Shown here: positions 12,026 to 23,618 of the stretch, piece by piece
How the letters are laid out: each line of letters begins with the position of its first letter
How positions within the stretch are numbered: the stretch's first letter is position 1
Origin: Staphylococcus rostri
GTDB lineage: Bacteria; Bacillota; Bacilli; Staphylococcales; Staphylococcaceae
Direction: 5' to 3'
DNA length: 59,598 bases
NCBI RefSeq assembly: GCF_002902145.1
Contig: NZ_PPRF01000088.1
Span: 1-59,598, forward strand
The notes under the pieces: model-generated
What the model was told of the DNA's origin: nothing
The model's input: the letters and a program-made list of their open reading frames with translations, nothing else
Databases searched by the model: none
Translations under genes and position numbers: made by a program

Positions 12026-12177
12026 TGCGTTTAGAAAGGATATAAAGTTTTTTATGTATGAACCATTCAAACAGCCACTGCCAAAAGTATCATTTGGTGC
12101 TGTTCAATTTTTAACCGCTATTGTTCAAAGCTTAATTTACTATAACTGTGATGCTTTTTATTTGGTCTGATTTTCGA

Positions 12178-12183
12178 TATAAT
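12178..12183 (+). promoter_or_regulatory. putative -10 element upstream of recJ
   Basis: TATAAT at 12178-12183 lies 27 bases before the recJ start. No matching -35 is clear, so this is a partial promoter call. Confidence 0.35.
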
Positions 12184-12210
12184 ACGGTTTGTGGAAAGAG
12201 GTATAAAACA

Positions 12211-14496
12211 ATGATAAAACCGAAATATCAGTGGATTAATAATACGGAACACCCAACAATTGATGATACATTGGTACAACAATTTAATATTACGCCAATT
12301 ATGCAACGCACGTTAGAAGGAAAAGGCATTGTGACTGAAGAAGCGTTAGCCAGTGTCTTGGAAGATCGACAAATCATACATGATAGCGCGCAAATGAGTG
12401 ACATGGCAAAAGCGGTGGCACGTATTCGTCAAGCGATAGCAAATCAAGAACCGATTCTCGTGTATGGTGACTATGATGCAGACGGTGTGACATCGACAAC
12501 GATTATGGTGGACACGTTGCGCAAGCTTGGGGCGATTGTAGGTTGGTATATTCCAAACCGTTTTACAGAAGGGTATGGACCAAGTGAAGCGGCATTCCAA
12601 AATGCGGTTGATGAAGGCGTTTCGCTTATTATTACAGTGGATAACGGTATCCAAGGTCATGATGAGATTGCACTCGTACAGGAACAAGGAGTGGATGTCA
12701 TTGTGACAGACCACCACGAAATTGGACCAACGTTACCGAATGCGTATGCGATTGTGCATCCAATGCATCCGGATTATGACTACCCATTCCGTTATTTATG
12801 TGGTGCAGGCGTGGCTTTGAAAGTAGCCAGTGCGTTATTAGAGGATCAAGTACCACAAGCTTATTGGGGACTGGCTGCGATTGGCACAGTGGCGGATTTG
12901 GTACCGTTAACAGATGAAAATAGATCGATTGTAAAAAAAGGGCTTAAACAGCTGAATGAAGATAAACCTGCTTCCATTACAGCGATTTTAGAACAAGCAA
13001 GTTATGATGATGTCATTACTGAAGAAACAATCGGCTTCTTAATTGCACCACGATTGAATGCGGTTGGTCGATTAGAAGATGCAAGTTTAGCCGCTGAGTT
13101 GTTAATGGCGGATGATTATGAAGAAGCACAATTTCTAGCGGAACAAGTAGAACATTTCAATCAAGAGCGTAAAGATATTGTAAGTGACATTGCAGAAGCC
13201 GCATTGGAAATGGCGGCATCTTATGTAGCGCGTGGCGATCAGTTTCTCGTACTGGCACAAGAAGATTGGCACGAAGGTGTGTTAGGTATTGTCGCATCAC
13301 GTGTCGTTGAAACATATCATTTACCGACAATGGTGTTGAATTTGGATGCTGAAAAAGGCCATGCGAAAGGCTCTGCACGTAGTATTGAACAAGTGTCGAT
13401 GTTTGATGCATTATCAGAACAGTCAACGCTTATCCAAAAGTTTGGTGGACATCATATGGCAGCAGGATTAACATTGGATTTGGATAATGTCGATGCGTTG
13501 CGTGATGGCTTAAACGATTGGATGCGACAAACGTTTGCTGGTGTGTCATTACAACCGACTAAAACAGTCGATGCGGTCGTAAACATTGGAGATATTACAG
13601 TTGATAACATTCAAGCGATGAATCGTTTAAGACCGTTTGGCATGGGGTTTTCAAAACCGGTCATTCAACTTTCTGGCATGCAAGTTCAACAAGCAAAAGC
13701 AATCGGACAACAGCAAAATCACCTCAAAGTGACGTTTGAGTCGTCACCGATGCAAGCATTGTATTGGAATTATGGTGCGCTAGCTGGGGAACTAATGGCA
13801 GGACAGACGATAGATATGATTGGCGAGTTGCAGATTAATGAGTGGAATGGTAACCGCAGTGCGCAATTTATTGTAACGGATATTGCAAGTAACGAACGTC
13901 AAATTTTAGACTATCGTAGTAAAAATAAAAAACTACCTCAATTTGATAACGATGCACAGGTCAGCTATTTAATTCATCCAAGTCGAGATAAGCAACGAGA
14001 CAACGAGTTCTATTATGGAGAAGTTATTCCAGAGCATTATGAAAAATGTGTGATGCGTGATTTGCCGTTAACAATGGAAGACATTGAAGCGACATTACAA
14101 CAATTGCAAGTGTCACAAATTTATCTTGTATTCGCACATGAACGTTCGATTTATTTTGAAGGGATTCCACAGCAAGCCATTTTTAAACAATGTTATAAGT
14201 CATTAATGCAAAAAGGGACAATCGACCTTGGGCAAGATGGCATGGCATTGTGTCAGTATTTAAATATTAAGCCAAATACTTTGAAATTTATCTTGAAAGT
14301 TTTTCTCGACTTAGGCTTAATTTCACAAAAAGATGGTATAATTGAACCGGTGCAACAAACTGATAAGCGACCGATTGAGACGAGTCGTGTTTATCAAGCA
14401 CGCGTTCAGCGATTAGAAGTTGAAAAACAATTATTATATGACGAATTTAGTGCGGTTAAAGCATGGATTGAAACATCATTGGCACGCACGAATTAG
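12211..14496 (+). CDS. recJ: single-stranded-DNA-specific exonuclease RecJ
   Basis: RecJ degrades single-stranded DNA 5' to 3' in recombination and repair. The 761-aa protein contains the DHH phosphoesterase motifs [34 protein letters not shown] and HPMHP, and the DHHA1 motif [14 protein letters not shown]-terminal extension after about residue 550, typical of Firmicutes RecJ, is present. ATG 12211 follows AAAGAGGT with normal spacing; the longer frame to 12148 has no ribosome binding site. Confidence 0.96.
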   Translation: MIKPKYQWINNTEHPTIDDTLVQQFNITPIMQRTLEGKGIVTEEALASVLEDRQIIHDSAQMSDMAKAVARIRQAIANQEPILVYGDYDADGVTSTTIMVDTLRKLGAIVGWYIPNRFTEGYGPSEAAFQNAVDEGVSLIITVDNGIQGHDEIALVQEQGVDVIVTDHHEIGPTLPNAYAIVHPMHPDYDYPFRYLCGAGVALKVASALLEDQVPQAYWGLAAIGTVADLVPLTDENRSIVKKGLKQLNEDKPASITAILEQASYDDVITEETIGFLIAPRLNAVGRLEDASLAAELLMADDYEEAQFLAEQVEHFNQERKDIVSDIAEAALEMAASYVARGDQFLVLAQEDWHEGVLGIVASRVVETYHLPTMVLNLDAEKGHAKGSARSIEQVSMFDALSEQSTLIQKFGGHHMAAGLTLDLDNVDALRDGLNDWMRQTFAGVSLQPTKTVDAVVNIGDITVDNIQAMNRLRPFGMGFSKPVIQLSGMQVQQAKAIGQQQNHLKVTFESSPMQALYWNYGALAGELMAGQTIDMIGELQINEWNGNRSAQFIVTDIASNERQILDYRSKNKKLPQFDNDAQVSYLIHPSRDKQRDNEFYYGEVIPEHYEKCVMRDLPLTMEDIEATLQQLQVSQIYLVFAHERSIYFEGIPQQAIFKQCYKSLMQKGTIDLGQDGMALCQYLNIKPNTLKFILKVFLDLGLISQKDGIIEPVQQTDKRPIETSRVYQARVQRLEVEKQLLYDEFSAVKAWIETSLARTN

Positions 14497-14506
14497 GAGG
14501 ATATCG

Positions 14507-15025
14507 ATGGATTTAAAAAAATACGTATCAGAGGTACAAGATTGGCCTCAAAAAGGCGTGAGCTTCAAAGATATAACAACAATTATGGATAACGGTGAAG
14601 CATATGGTTATGCAACTGACCAAATTGTAAAATATGCGAAAGAAAAAAATGTCGATATAGTCGTGGGGCCAGAGGCAAGAGGATTTATTATTGGCTGTCC
14701 TGTTGCGTATGCGATGGGCATTGGTTTTGCACCAGTTCGTAAAGAAGGAAAGTTACCAAGAGAAGTCATTCGCTATGAATACGACTTGGAGTATGGTAGC
14801 AACGTATTAACAATGCATGCGGACGCAATCAAACCAGGACAACGTGTATTGATTACGGATGACTTGTTAGCAACAGGTGGTACGATTGAAGCGGCTATCA
14901 ACCTCGTAGAACAACAAGGCGGTATCGTTGCTGGGATAGCGTTTATTATTGAATTGGCATACTTGAACGGTATGGACAAAATTAAAGATTATGACGTGAT
15001 GTGCTTAATCTCATACGACGAGTAA
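14507..15025 (+). CDS. apt: adenine phosphoribosyltransferase
   Basis: Apt salvages adenine to AMP with PRPP. The 172-aa protein has the PRPP-binding loop [13 protein letters not shown] and the family signatures GVSFKDITT and [11 protein letters not shown]. The ATG at 14507 lies seven bases after TAGGAGG, 10 bases past the recJ stop. A strong terminator follows. Confidence 0.97.
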   Translation: MDLKKYVSEVQDWPQKGVSFKDITTIMDNGEAYGYATDQIVKYAKEKNVDIVVGPEARGFIIGCPVAYAMGIGFAPVRKEGKLPREVIRYEYDLEYGSNVLTMHADAIKPGQRVLITDDLLATGGTIEAAINLVEQQGGIVAGIAFIIELAYLNGMDKIKDYDVMCLISYDE

Positions 15026-15053
15026 GCATAACGTCACACAATATACATTTAAT

Positions 15054-15092
15054 GCGGAATGGCTGCGGCTGTTCTGCTTTTTTAATTTTTTG
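15054..15092 (+). terminator. intrinsic terminator after apt
   Basis: GCGGAATGGC (15054-15063) pairs throughout with GCTGTTCTGC (15068-15077), allowing three G-U pairs, around a TGCG loop. A run of Ts follows. Confidence 0.88.
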
Positions 15093-15198
15093 GAATATGT
15101 TGTGAGCAAGCTTTGATTTATATAGTGCACAACTTTTAAATGTAAAAAACTGTGTCACAAAGTTGAAAAGTGATAAGATAAAAAGATACGACATATAG

Positions 15199-15227
15199 TT
15201 CAATTATTGGAATGCTTGTAGTATGAT
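15199..15227 (+). promoter_or_regulatory. putative promoter of rel
   Basis: TTCAAT (15199-15204) and TATGAT (15222-15227) are spaced by 17 bases, about 34 bases before the rel start codon. Confidence 0.45.
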
Positions 15228-15260
15228 AGAATTAATATTGATTTAGTTGGGGGTGTCCAC

Positions 15261-17450
15261 TTGAATAACGAATATCCATATAGTGCTGATGAGGTGCTAC
15301 ATAAAGCGAAAACATACCTCAGTGAAGAACAATATGCTTTCGTACTTAAAAGTTACCATTTAGCATATGAGGCACATGAAGGGCAATTCCGTAAAAATGG
15401 TTTACCATATATCATGCATCCTATCCAAGTGGCAGGAATTTTAACTGAAATGCGCTTGGACGGTCCGACAATTGTAGCGGGTTTTCTACATGATGTCATT
15501 GAAGATACACCCTATACGTTTAATGATGTTGCTGAGATGTTCAATGTAGAGATTGCAACGATTGTAGATGGTGTAACCAAACTGAAAAAGGTAAAATATC
15601 GCTCAAAAGAAGAGCAACAGGCTGAGAATCACCGCAAATTATTTATTGCGATTGCGAAAGATGTACGCGTAATTTTGGTGAAATTGGCAGATAGACTACA
15701 TAATATGAGAACATTGCGTGCGATGCCGCGTGAAAAACAAATTCGCATTTCTAAAGAGACGTTAGAAATTTATGCGCCACTTGCACACCGTTTAGGGATT
15801 AATACGATTAAATGGGAACTAGAAGATATCGCATTACGTTATATCGACAATGTGCAATATTTTAGAATTGTGAACTTAATGAAGAAAAAACGTAGTGAAC
15901 GTGAAGCATATATTGAAAATGCGATTCACAACATTCGTAAAGAGATGGATATTATGAATATTGACGGTGAAATCAATGGCCGTCCAAAACATATTTATAG
16001 TATTTATCGCAAAATGATGAAACAGAAAAAGCAATTTGATCAAATATTTGACTTGTTGGCGGTACGTGTTATCGTGCATTCGATTAAAGACTGTTACGCC
16101 GTGCTAGGGCTCGTCCATACATTATGGAAACCAATGCCAGGTCGTTTCAAAGACTATATCGCCATGCCGAAACAAAATATGTACCAGTCATTGCATACGA
16201 CAGTCGTAGGTCCGAATGGCGATCCGCTTGAAATTCAAATTCGTACGTTTGAAATGCATGAAATTGCGGAACATGGTGTTGCAGCACACTGGGCATATAA
16301 AGAAGGCAAGCAAGTCACACAAGACAGTGAGACATATCATAAAAAGTTAAACTGGCTGAAAGATATTGCGGAGACGGATCATACGTCTACAGATGCACAA
16401 GAGTTTATCGAATCATTAAAGTTCGACCTTCAAAGTGACAAAGTGTACGCTTTTACACCGGCAAGTGACGTTATCGAGTTGCCTTATGGCGCGGTGCCGA
16501 TTGATTTTGCTTATGCAATTCATAGTGAAGTCGGCAACAAAATGATTGGTGCCAAAGTAAACGGTAAAATTGTGCCGATTGATTACGTCCTACAAACGGG
16601 AGACATTGTCGAGATTCGTACGAGTAAGCATTCGTACGGTCCAAGTCGTGATTGGTTGAAAATTGTACGTTCATCGAGTGCGAAAAGTAAAATTAAAAGC
16701 TTCTTCAAAAAACAAGACCGTTCTTCAAATATTGAAAAAGGTAAGTTTATGATTGAAGCCGAGTTGAAAGAACAAGGCTTCAAAGTAGAAGAAGTGTTAA
16801 CCGATGCGAACATTAAAATCGTCAATGAGAAATACAATTTCGCAAATGAATCAGACTTGTATGCGTCTGTTGGCTTTGGTGGTGTGACGTCACAACAAAT
16901 CGTTAACAAACTGACGGAACGTATTCGTATTGAACATAAACAACGTGCATTGAATCAAGCACAGGAAGTAACGAAATCGGTACCAATTAAAGATCATATT
17001 ACGACGGATTCAGGTGTTTACGTTGAAGGTTTGGATAATGTCCTTATCAAACTTTCGAAATGTTGTAACCCAATACCTGGTGATAAAATACTTGGTTATA
17101 TCACAAAAGGTCACGGTATCAAAGTGCACCGTACCGACTGTCCAAACATCAAAAATGAAGATGAGCGTCTGATTGACGTAGAGTGGGTTAAGTCGAAAGA
17201 TGCGTCACAAAAATATCAAGTTGATCTTGAAGTGACTGCATACGACCGTAATGGTTTGTTAAATGAAGTCCTACAAGCCGTAAACAGCACATCTAGTCAT
17301 TTGATTAAAGTATCAGGTAAATCTGATATTGATAAAAATGCTGTTATTAATTTAAGCATTATGGTAAAAAATGTACATGAAGTCTTTAAAGTTGCTGATA
17401 AAATTAAGCAACTTGGAGATATTTATACTGTGACTCGAGTTTGGAATTAG
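15261..17450 (+). CDS. rel: bifunctional (p)ppGpp synthetase/hydrolase Rel
   Basis: This 729-aa protein makes and degrades the stringent-response alarmone (p)ppGpp. In order it has the HD hydrolase domain ([24 protein letters not shown]), the synthetase domain ([39 protein letters not shown]), the TGS domain ([17 protein letters not shown]), a CC zinc-finger-like region ([19 protein letters not shown]) and a C-terminal ACT domain. The start is TTG, after GGGGGTG. It is followed closely by dtd and lytH. Confidence 0.98.
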   Translation: MNNEYPYSADEVLHKAKTYLSEEQYAFVLKSYHLAYEAHEGQFRKNGLPYIMHPIQVAGILTEMRLDGPTIVAGFLHDVIEDTPYTFNDVAEMFNVEIATIVDGVTKLKKVKYRSKEEQQAENHRKLFIAIAKDVRVILVKLADRLHNMRTLRAMPREKQIRISKETLEIYAPLAHRLGINTIKWELEDIALRYIDNVQYFRIVNLMKKKRSEREAYIENAIHNIRKEMDIMNIDGEINGRPKHIYSIYRKMMKQKKQFDQIFDLLAVRVIVHSIKDCYAVLGLVHTLWKPMPGRFKDYIAMPKQNMYQSLHTTVVGPNGDPLEIQIRTFEMHEIAEHGVAAHWAYKEGKQVTQDSETYHKKLNWLKDIAETDHTSTDAQEFIESLKFDLQSDKVYAFTPASDVIELPYGAVPIDFAYAIHSEVGNKMIGAKVNGKIVPIDYVLQTGDIVEIRTSKHSYGPSRDWLKIVRSSSAKSKIKSFFKKQDRSSNIEKGKFMIEAELKEQGFKVEEVLTDANIKIVNEKYNFANESDLYASVGFGGVTSQQIVNKLTERIRIEHKQRALNQAQEVTKSVPIKDHITTDSGVYVEGLDNVLIKLSKCCNPIPGDKILGYITKGHGIKVHRTDCPNIKNEDERLIDVEWVKSKDASQKYQVDLEVTAYDRNGLLNEVLQAVNSTSSHLIKVSGKSDIDKNAVINLSIMVKNVHEVFKVADKIKQLGDIYTVTRVWN

Positions 17451-17462
17451 GAGTGTCTGACT

Positions 17463-17915
17463 ATGAAAATTGTCGTTCAACGTGTAAAATCTGCAGCTGT
17501 AACGAATGAAACAATTCACCGCGAGATTTCACAAGGATTCTGCATACTCGTTGGTGTGGGTAATGGCGATACAATGGCAGATGTAGAAGTACTCGCTAAA
17601 AAAATTGCCAACGCACGAATTTTTGAAGATGAAGCCGGAAAGTTGAATTTAAATATTCAACAGATTGAAGGTGCGGTATTATCCATTTCTCAGTTTACAC
17701 TTTATGCAGATGTGAAAAAGGGGAATCGTCCAGGCTTTTCTAATGCGATGGCACCTGATGAAGCGAATGCCCTTTATGAGAAGTTTAATGATGCATTGCG
17801 TGCATACAATTTACCAGTCGAAACAGGTGTTTTCGGAACGGATATGTTAATTGATATTCAAAACGATGGGCCCGTGACGATTATTTATGAAAGTGAAAAT
17901 GGCAAAATTCTATGA
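17463..17915 (+). CDS. dtd: D-aminoacyl-tRNA deacylase
   Basis: Dtd removes D-amino acids (and glycine mischarged on tRNA-Ala) from tRNAs. The 150-aa sequence has the SQFTLYAD and NDGPVTI motifs that form the active site across the dimer, and the usual start [13 protein letters not shown]. It lies 12 bases after rel and its stop overlaps the lytH start by four bases. Confidence 0.96.
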   Translation: MKIVVQRVKSAAVTNETIHREISQGFCILVGVGNGDTMADVEVLAKKIANARIFEDEAGKLNLNIQQIEGAVLSISQFTLYADVKKGNRPGFSNAMAPDEANALYEKFNDALRAYNLPVETGVFGTDMLIDIQNDGPVTIIYESENGKIL

Positions 17916-18790
17916 GAAAATTTGACCAATGGCTTAGACAGAGAAAGTTAAATCCTAAACGCGTTTATATCGCAATTTTAGCTGTTTTGTTCATATTGTT
18001 CCTTATTATCATCTCAATCTTTTTAATAGGGAAAAGCGATGATAAAGTCCATTTAGTAGAAGATGCGGAGATTCGTACAGGGCCTAATGCGGTCTATCCG
18101 GTATTATATGATGTCAAAGAAGGCGATACGTTTAAAATCCTGTCACGCACTGGCAAATGGGTTGAAGTAGCGTCTGCTGACCATAAACAAAAAGGGTGGA
18201 TTGCAGGCTGGCATACCAATTTGGATATTAAAGAAGATGTCAATCCGAACGCGAGACCGCTAAAAGGGAAAGTCATTGTGCTCGATCCGGGCCATGGCGG
18301 TGGCGACCAAGGTGCTTCCAGTCGTACTGGGAAAAAAACTTTGGAAAAAGATATGACGTTGAAAACAGGTTTGGAACTAAAAAAATTGCTTGAACAAGAA
18401 GGCGCGAAGGTGAAAATGATTCGTAAAGATGACACGTATGTGAAGTTGAAAGATCGTAAGGCGACGGGTGATGTGTTTATTAGTATTCATAATGATGCAC
18501 TGGAATCACCGGATGCCAATGGTGCAACGGTGTATTGGTATCATAAGAAACAAGAAGCATTGGCACAGACGCTGAATGCGAGTATTCAAAAAAAGGCGTT
18601 GTTATCTGACCGTGGTCCGAGACAAGAGAATTATCAAGTCTTGCGTCAGACGAAAAAACCAGCTGTACTATTAGAACTTGGTTATATTAGTAATCCGACC
18701 GATGAGATTTTGATTAATGATAAAAATCATCGCTACATTGTCGAATCGGCAGTGGTTGATGGCTTAAAAAATTATTTCCTTAATCAATAA
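17912..18790 (+). CDS. lytH: cell wall amidase LytH (N-acetylmuramoyl-L-alanine amidase)
   Basis: LytH trims stem peptides from nascent peptidoglycan at the membrane. The 292-aa protein has a membrane anchor at about residues 20-42, an SH3b domain ([24 protein letters not shown] in that region) and an Amidase_3 catalytic domain from about residue 115, with zinc-site motifs [17 protein letters not shown] and the C-terminal LLELGYISN. In S. aureus LytH works with ActH, which is not in this window. ATG overlaps the dtd TGA (ATGA). Confidence 0.93.
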   Translation: MRKFDQWLRQRKLNPKRVYIAILAVLFILFLIIISIFLIGKSDDKVHLVEDAEIRTGPNAVYPVLYDVKEGDTFKILSRTGKWVEVASADHKQKGWIAGWHTNLDIKEDVNPNARPLKGKVIVLDPGHGGGDQGASSRTGKKTLEKDMTLKTGLELKKLLEQEGAKVKMIRKDDTYVKLKDRKATGDVFISIHNDALESPDANGATVYWYHKKQEALAQTLNASIQKKALLSDRGPRQENYQVLRQTKKPAVLLELGYISNPTDEILINDKNHRYIVESAVVDGLKNYFLNQ

Positions 18791-18791
18791 C

Positions 18792-18820
18792 TTGAAAATC
18801 GCACGAAAAAAAGTTATGAT
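18792..18820 (+). promoter_or_regulatory. promoter of the hisS-aspS leader
   Basis: TTGAAA (18792-18797) and TATGAT (18815-18820) are separated by 17 bases, immediately after lytH. Transcription would start near 18827, giving a leader of about 500 nt before hisS. Confidence 0.7.
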
Positions 18821-18826
18821 GGTATA

Positions 18827-19230
18827 TGAATTTTATAAGAATAACCGTCTGTATTCTTGGAAGTGTAAGGCGAGATGTGGAAGATGTTCCGAAGAGAGTT
18901 TGTCCTTGGCTGTAAGACAAACCATTAACCCTTACAACTTGAACACAAGAAGAGGTACTTTATGAGAATAAAGTCGTGTTGCGAACGTTATCAGCAGTAG
19001 AGTGAAGAGGTTGGGACAAAAGCGCTTAGAATTTGAGCAGAACCGAACGATGAGCAAAATTGCTTTCCAAATTTTGTCGAAATCGTGGCAATTCTGTCGA
19101 AAATCCTGCTTTTGGGATACCGTTTATCGATTTCCCAGTGCGCAAATTAAATATTTCTCAACTTCTTAATTAGGGTGGCAACACGGCATACGAACGTCCC
19201 TTATATGTGTGAGCATATAAGGGGCGTTTT
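18827..19230 (+). promoter_or_regulatory. T-box leader of hisS-aspS, with an inserted hairpin
   Basis: The T-box sequence TAGGGTGGCAACACGG lies at 19171-19186 and is followed by a terminator in which CGTCCCTTATATG (19195-19207) pairs with CATATAAGGGGCG (19214-19226), then Ts. The Stem I base is GTAAGG (18865-18870) with CCTTAC (18930-18935). The distal Stem I hairpin is TTTGTC/GACAAA, with an AGAGAG bulge and a GGCTGTAA loop, typical of tRNA-elbow-binding T-boxes. A CAT (His) codon at 18923-18925 is a possible specifier, not certain. Between Stem I and the T-box lies an unusual segment at 19005-19167 with complementary ends. Confidence 0.85.
19005..19167 (+). repeat. inserted stem-loop element inside the hisS T-box
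   Basis: AAGAGGTTGGGA (19005-19016) is complementary, with G-U pairs, to TCTCAACTTCTT (19156-19167), closing a 163-nt segment. The TTGGGACAAAAGCG start resembles interspersed intergenic hairpins of staphylococci. Inside it, GCGC near each end and runs such as CAAAATTG/CAAATTTTG suggest further pairing. Confidence 0.55.
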
Positions 19231-19334
19231 AATTTTGTTGCACCACTACATGACAGCGTCGTATTAACGGCCTTTCTATCACAATAAATTTCAGACATAA
19301 AAGGACTCACAAATAAGTTAGGAGAGGTGTAAAG

Positions 19335-20600
19335 ATGATTAAGATTCCACGTGGCACACAAGATATTTTACCTGAGACATCAGCACAGTGGCGTTATATC
19401 GAATCGCGGTTACACGAATTGATGGCACGCTACAACTATGAAGAAATTCGCACACCAATCTTTGAAAGCACTGAACTTTTTGCGCGAGGTGTGGGCGATT
19501 CAACAGATGTTGTTCAAAAAGAAATGTACACGTTTAAAGACAAAGGGGACCGCAGCTTGACGTTAAGACCTGAAGGCACTGCAGCGGTCGTACGTAGCTA
19601 TATCGAAAACAAAATGCAAGGTTTACCAAATCAACCTGTAAAGCTTTATTACAATGGCCCGATGTTTCGATATGAACGTAAACAGAAAGGACGTTACCGC
19701 CAATTTAACCAATTCGGTGTTGAAGCGATTGGTGCGGAAAATCCAAGCATTGATGCAGAAGTGCTAGCAATGGTTATGCACATTTATCAATCATTCGGCC
19801 TAAAAAACTTGAAGTTAGTCATTAACAGTATTGGTGATGCAGAATCACGCGTTGAATATCAACAAGCATTGCGTGAACACTTCCAACCGGTAATTCACAA
19901 CTACTGTCCGGATTGTCAAAAACGTATTGAAACCAACCCAATGCGTATTTTGGATTGTAAAGTCGACCGCAATCAACCAGAAATGGCAACTGCACCGGCG
20001 ATTACAGACTACTTAAACGAAGCATCAAAAACGTATTTTGAAGCGGTTAAATCGTATTTAGATCGTCTAGGTATTCCATATGTCGTTGATCCGAATCTTG
20101 TACGTGGTTTAGATTATTACACGCACACAGCATTTGAATTGATGATGGATAGTGAAAGCTACGACGGTGCGATTACAACATTGTGTGGTGGCGGCCGTTA
20201 TAATGGTTTACTTGAATTGTTAGACGGTCCAAAACAAACAGGTATCGGCTTTGCTTTAAGTATTGAAAGACTTTTATTAGCACTTGAAGCAGAAGGAATT
20301 ACACTACCTGTCGAAAGCCAACTTGATTTGTTTGTCGCAACAATGGGCGAAGCAGCTGATGATTATGCTGTGAAGTTGTTGAATGATTTACGTCATGCAG
20401 GTGTAAAGGTTGATAAAGACTATCTATCACGTAAACTTAAAGGACAAATGAAACAGGCAGATCGTTTGAAAGCAAAATATACGATTGTTATCGGTGACCA
20501 AGAATTAGAAGAAAAACAAGTAGCAATCAAAAATATGGAAACTGGACAATCTGAAACAATTAAATTTGACGAAATAGCAAGTTATATTAAAGGAGCATAA
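19335..20600 (+). CDS. hisS: histidine-tRNA ligase
   Basis: This is a class II aminoacyl-tRNA synthetase charging tRNA-His, 421 aa. Visible motifs are IPRGTQDILP at the N-terminus, LRPEGTAAVVR (motif 2 region), the HisRS-specific LVRGLDYYTHTAFE and CGGGRYNGL, GIGFALSIERLL (motif 3), and the C-terminal anticodon-binding domain. AGGAGAGGTG precedes the ATG. Expression is controlled by the upstream T-box, and aspS follows after three bases. Confidence 0.98.
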   Translation: MIKIPRGTQDILPETSAQWRYIESRLHELMARYNYEEIRTPIFESTELFARGVGDSTDVVQKEMYTFKDKGDRSLTLRPEGTAAVVRSYIENKMQGLPNQPVKLYYNGPMFRYERKQKGRYRQFNQFGVEAIGAENPSIDAEVLAMVMHIYQSFGLKNLKLVINSIGDAESRVEYQQALREHFQPVIHNYCPDCQKRIETNPMRILDCKVDRNQPEMATAPAITDYLNEASKTYFEAVKSYLDRLGIPYVVDPNLVRGLDYYTHTAFELMMDSESYDGAITTLCGGGRYNGLLELLDGPKQTGIGFALSIERLLLALEAEGITLPVESQLDLFVATMGEAADDYAVKLLNDLRHAGVKVDKDYLSRKLKGQMKQADRLKAKYTIVIGDQELEEKQVAIKNMETGQSETIKFDEIASYIKGA

Positions 20601-20603
20601 AAA

Positions 20604-22370
20604 ATGGCACAACGTACAACATATTGTGGATTAGTAACAGAAGCATTATTAGGAGAAGAAATTACATTAAAAGGATGGGTACACAACCGACGTGACCTTG
20701 GCGGATTAATTTTCGTTGATGTCCGTGATCGTGAAGGCTATGTACAAGTCGTATTTAACCCAGACTTTTCAGCAGAAGCACTTGCAGTAGCTGAGCGCGT
20801 ACGTTCTGAGTATGTGGTTGAAGTAACAGGTACTGTAACAAAGCGTGACGATGAAACAGTTAACCCTAAAATTAAAACAGGACAAGTAGAAGTCCAAGCG
20901 AAAACATTAACAATCATCAATAAATCAGAAACACCACCATTCGCATTAAACGAAGAAAACTTAACAGTTGATGAAAATATTCGTTTAAAATACCGTTACT
21001 TAGACTTACGTCGTGAAAAGTTTGCGGAAACATTCAAAATGCGTCATCAAACGACACAAGCGATTCGTCGTTATTTAGACCAAGCTGGATTCTATGATGT
21101 TGAAACACCAGTTTTAACGAAATCAACACCTGAAGGCGCACGTGACTACCTCGTACCTTCACGCGTTCATGATGGTGAATTCTATGCATTACCACAATCA
21201 CCACAATTATTTAAACAATTATTAATGATTAGTGGTTTCGATAAATACTACCAAATCGCAAAATGTTTCCGTGATGAAGACTTACGTGCAGACCGTCAAC
21301 CAGAGTTTACACAAGTCGACATTGAAATGAGCTTTGTGGAACAAGAAGATGTAATGGCATTAGGCGAAGCGATGTTGAAAGAAGTTGTATCAGAAGTGAA
21401 AGGTGTAACATTAACTGATGCATTCCCACGTATGACGTATGCTGAAGCAATGGAACGCTATGGTAGCGACAAACCTGATACTCGTTTCGGTATGGAATTA
21501 CTTGATGTATCAGAACTTGGTAACACAATGGACTTCAAAGTATTCAAAGGTGCAGTTGAAAACGGCGGACAAGTAAAAGCGCTTGTTGTTGAAGGTGCAG
21601 CTGATGACTACACACGTAAAGATATTGATGGTTTAACAGAATTCGTCAACATCTATGGTGCAAAAGGCTTAGCATGGGTTAAAGTCGTTGAAGAAGGTCT
21701 TACAGGACCAATCGCACGTTTCTTTGAAGATGACCATGTTGCACAATTACAATCCTTAACAAATGCAAAAGCTGGAGACCTTGTCTTATTCGTTGCGGAC
21801 AGTAAAGATGTTGTTGCGCAAAGCTTAGGTGCATTACGTAACAAGCTTGGTAAAGAACGTGGCTTAATCGATCCAGATGCACTTAACTTCTTATGGGTAA
21901 CAGACTGGCCATTATTAGAGTATGATGATGAAGCAAACCGCTATGTTGCAGCACATCACCCATTCACATCACCAAAACCTGAAGATGTTGAGAAGTTGGA
22001 AACAGCACCTGAAACTGCACAAGCACAAGCATACGATATCGTATTGAACGGTTACGAATTAGGCGGTGGTTCTATCCGTATCCACGATGGCGAATTACAA
22101 TCTAAAATGTTCAAAGCGCTTGGCTTTACAGAAGAAGCAGCACAAGAACAATTTGGTTTCTTATTAGATGCATTCAAATTTGGTGCACCGCCTCATGGTG
22201 GTATCGCATTAGGTTTAGACCGCTTAGTTATGTTACTTGCAGGTCGTACAAACTTACGTGATACAATCGCATTCCCTAAAACAGCATCTGCGACAGACTT
22301 ATTAACAGATGCACCAGGAACAGTATCAGACCGTCAATTAGACGAATTATCACTGCGCATTAAACACTAA
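20604..22370 (+). CDS. aspS: aspartate-tRNA ligase
   Basis: This 588-aa class II synthetase has the N-terminal OB fold ([21 protein letters not shown]), motif 2 ([16 protein letters not shown]), the bacterial GAD insertion domain in the middle, and motif 3 ([16 protein letters not shown]). It is co-transcribed with hisS and so shares the T-box. Staphylococcal AspRS is usually non-discriminating, supplying Asp-tRNA-Asn as well; the sequence alone does not decide this here. Confidence 0.98.
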   Translation: MAQRTTYCGLVTEALLGEEITLKGWVHNRRDLGGLIFVDVRDREGYVQVVFNPDFSAEALAVAERVRSEYVVEVTGTVTKRDDETVNPKIKTGQVEVQAKTLTIINKSETPPFALNEENLTVDENIRLKYRYLDLRREKFAETFKMRHQTTQAIRRYLDQAGFYDVETPVLTKSTPEGARDYLVPSRVHDGEFYALPQSPQLFKQLLMISGFDKYYQIAKCFRDEDLRADRQPEFTQVDIEMSFVEQEDVMALGEAMLKEVVSEVKGVTLTDAFPRMTYAEAMERYGSDKPDTRFGMELLDVSELGNTMDFKVFKGAVENGGQVKALVVEGAADDYTRKDIDGLTEFVNIYGAKGLAWVKVVEEGLTGPIARFFEDDHVAQLQSLTNAKAGDLVLFVADSKDVVAQSLGALRNKLGKERGLIDPDALNFLWVTDWPLLEYDDEANRYVAAHHPFTSPKPEDVEKLETAPETAQAQAYDIVLNGYELGGGSIRIHDGELQSKMFKALGFTEEAAQEQFGFLLDAFKFGAPPHGGIALGLDRLVMLLAGRTNLRDTIAFPKTASATDLLTDAPGTVSDRQLDELSLRIKH

Positions 22371-22465
22371 TTTAGTATGGAATGTTAGTGGTGTGAGATG
22401 TGTGGCTTTAGTCAATGAGCGACATATCTTTGCATCACAGCCCAAATGATACGTAGTCGTTTTAC

Positions 22466-22493
22466 TTGCGTATTTATAATAATGTGTTAATAT
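22466..22493 (+). promoter_or_regulatory. putative promoter of 6S RNA
   Basis: TTGCGT (22466-22471) and TAATAT (22488-22493) are separated by 16 bases just upstream of the 6S RNA. Neither hexamer is perfect. Confidence 0.4.
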
Positions 22494-22499
22494 AAACCT

Positions 22500-22738
22500 A
22501 TAAGATAGTCGTCTGGGGTGTTCGTAAGTTCGCTTTTTATATTTTGACCTAACACTCATTGATCAGGGAGTCCAATTGGTTTTCTTGCAGCGCACACGCC
22601 TCTATAGGAGGACGTGCTAAACAAGAAACAGGACACCCACCTGTACTTAGCAGGCCAAAATGATCAAGCACTCATAAACTACGGCACTCATGGATTCTAT
22701 CGGTACGCAGGACATTATGTCTTGCGTATTTTTTTTAT
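22500..22738 (+). ncRNA. ssrS: 6S RNA
   Basis: 6S RNA mimics an open promoter and binds SigA RNA polymerase. Evidence is structural and positional. The conserved-looking segment CTGGGGTGTTCG is near 22513. TTTTCTTG and CAAGAAA flank an apical hairpin AGCGCACACGCCTC-TATA-GGAGGACGTGCT, and TTGATCA and TGATCAA pair further out, giving the long rod with internal bubbles. A terminator pairing TACGCAGGACA (22704-22714) with TGTCTTGCGTA (22718-22728) is followed by eight Ts. It lies downstream of aspS, as bsrA does in Bacillus subtilis. The 5' end is approximate. Confidence 0.85.
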
Positions 22739-22943
22739 TTTTTTTGATGTTTAGAACAGCTATAGTTTGGATTTAGCTCAAATTTTAAGTGAGCATATTA
22801 ATATAATTTTGAACTTTAGACATATCCTAAATTACACAAAAGCGACATTTATAACAATTAAATTTAATTTTGTGAGCAGTTATAATGCGTACCTAATAAC
22901 TATGTATTACTATGAAGGTAACATATTTATGGAGGGATACAAC

Positions 22944-23606
22944 ATGACAAAAACATTCGTACTAGGTGCAAATGGTGGCGTAGGTCGTTACCTTGTACAA
23001 CAGTTGAAAGCGCAAAATATTGATTTTACAGCAGGTGTACGTAAAGCAGAACAACAAGAAGCGCTAGAAGCACAAGGTATTGATGCGGTATTAATCGACG
23101 TTGAAGCAGATACGATTGACGCATTAACAGAGAAACTTAATGGCTATGACCAAGTCGTATTCTCTGTTGGATCTGGTGGTAGCACAGGTGCAGATAAAAC
23201 AATTGCGGTTGACCTTGATGGCGCAGTGAAAGCAATCCGTGCAAGTGAAGCAGCTAACATTGAGCACTTTGTGATGGTGTCAACTTGGGACTCACGTCGA
23301 GAAGCGATTGAACAAGGTGGCAGCTTAAAACCATACACAATTGCTAAACACTACGCAGATGACTACTTACGTCACAGTAACTTAAAAGCGACAATTGTGC
23401 ACCCTGGCGTATTAGTTGACGATGCGGGTGTAGATAAAGTTCAAATCCAAGCACAATTTGATAGCCCTGAAGATATTAAAATCCCACGTGAAGATGTGGC
23501 ACGTGTATTATATGAAGTGGTAACACAACCGCATATTCACGGAAAAGAATTCCAAGTGATTAATGGGGACACATCAGCACATGATGCAGTCGCAAACCAC
23601 AAATAA
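22944..23606 (+). CDS. NAD(P)H-binding atypical SDR protein
   Basis: This 220-aa protein has an N-terminal Rossmann motif GANGGVGRYLVQQL and the overall form of the small NAD(P)H-binding (SDR_a5/NmrA-like) family, with no classical YxxxK motif; YTIAKHYADDYLR occupies that place. Its substrate is unknown. ATG 22944 follows GGAGGG with seven-base spacing; a longer frame from 22767 has no such site. A TATAAT at 22881-22886 may be its -10. It is flanked by 6S RNA and a terminator, so it is a single-gene unit. Confidence 0.82.
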   Translation: MTKTFVLGANGGVGRYLVQQLKAQNIDFTAGVRKAEQQEALEAQGIDAVLIDVEADTIDALTEKLNGYDQVVFSVGSGGSTGADKTIAVDLDGAVKAIRASEAANIEHFVMVSTWDSRREAIEQGGSLKPYTIAKHYADDYLRHSNLKATIVHPGVLVDDAGVDKVQIQAQFDSPEDIKIPREDVARVLYEVVTQPHIHGKEFQVINGDTSAHDAVANHK

Positions 23607-23618
23607 TATTATTATGTA

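Noticed and set aside
11976..12170. Open frame after secDF
   Set aside because: It runs through the secDF terminator hairpin and has no ribosome binding site.
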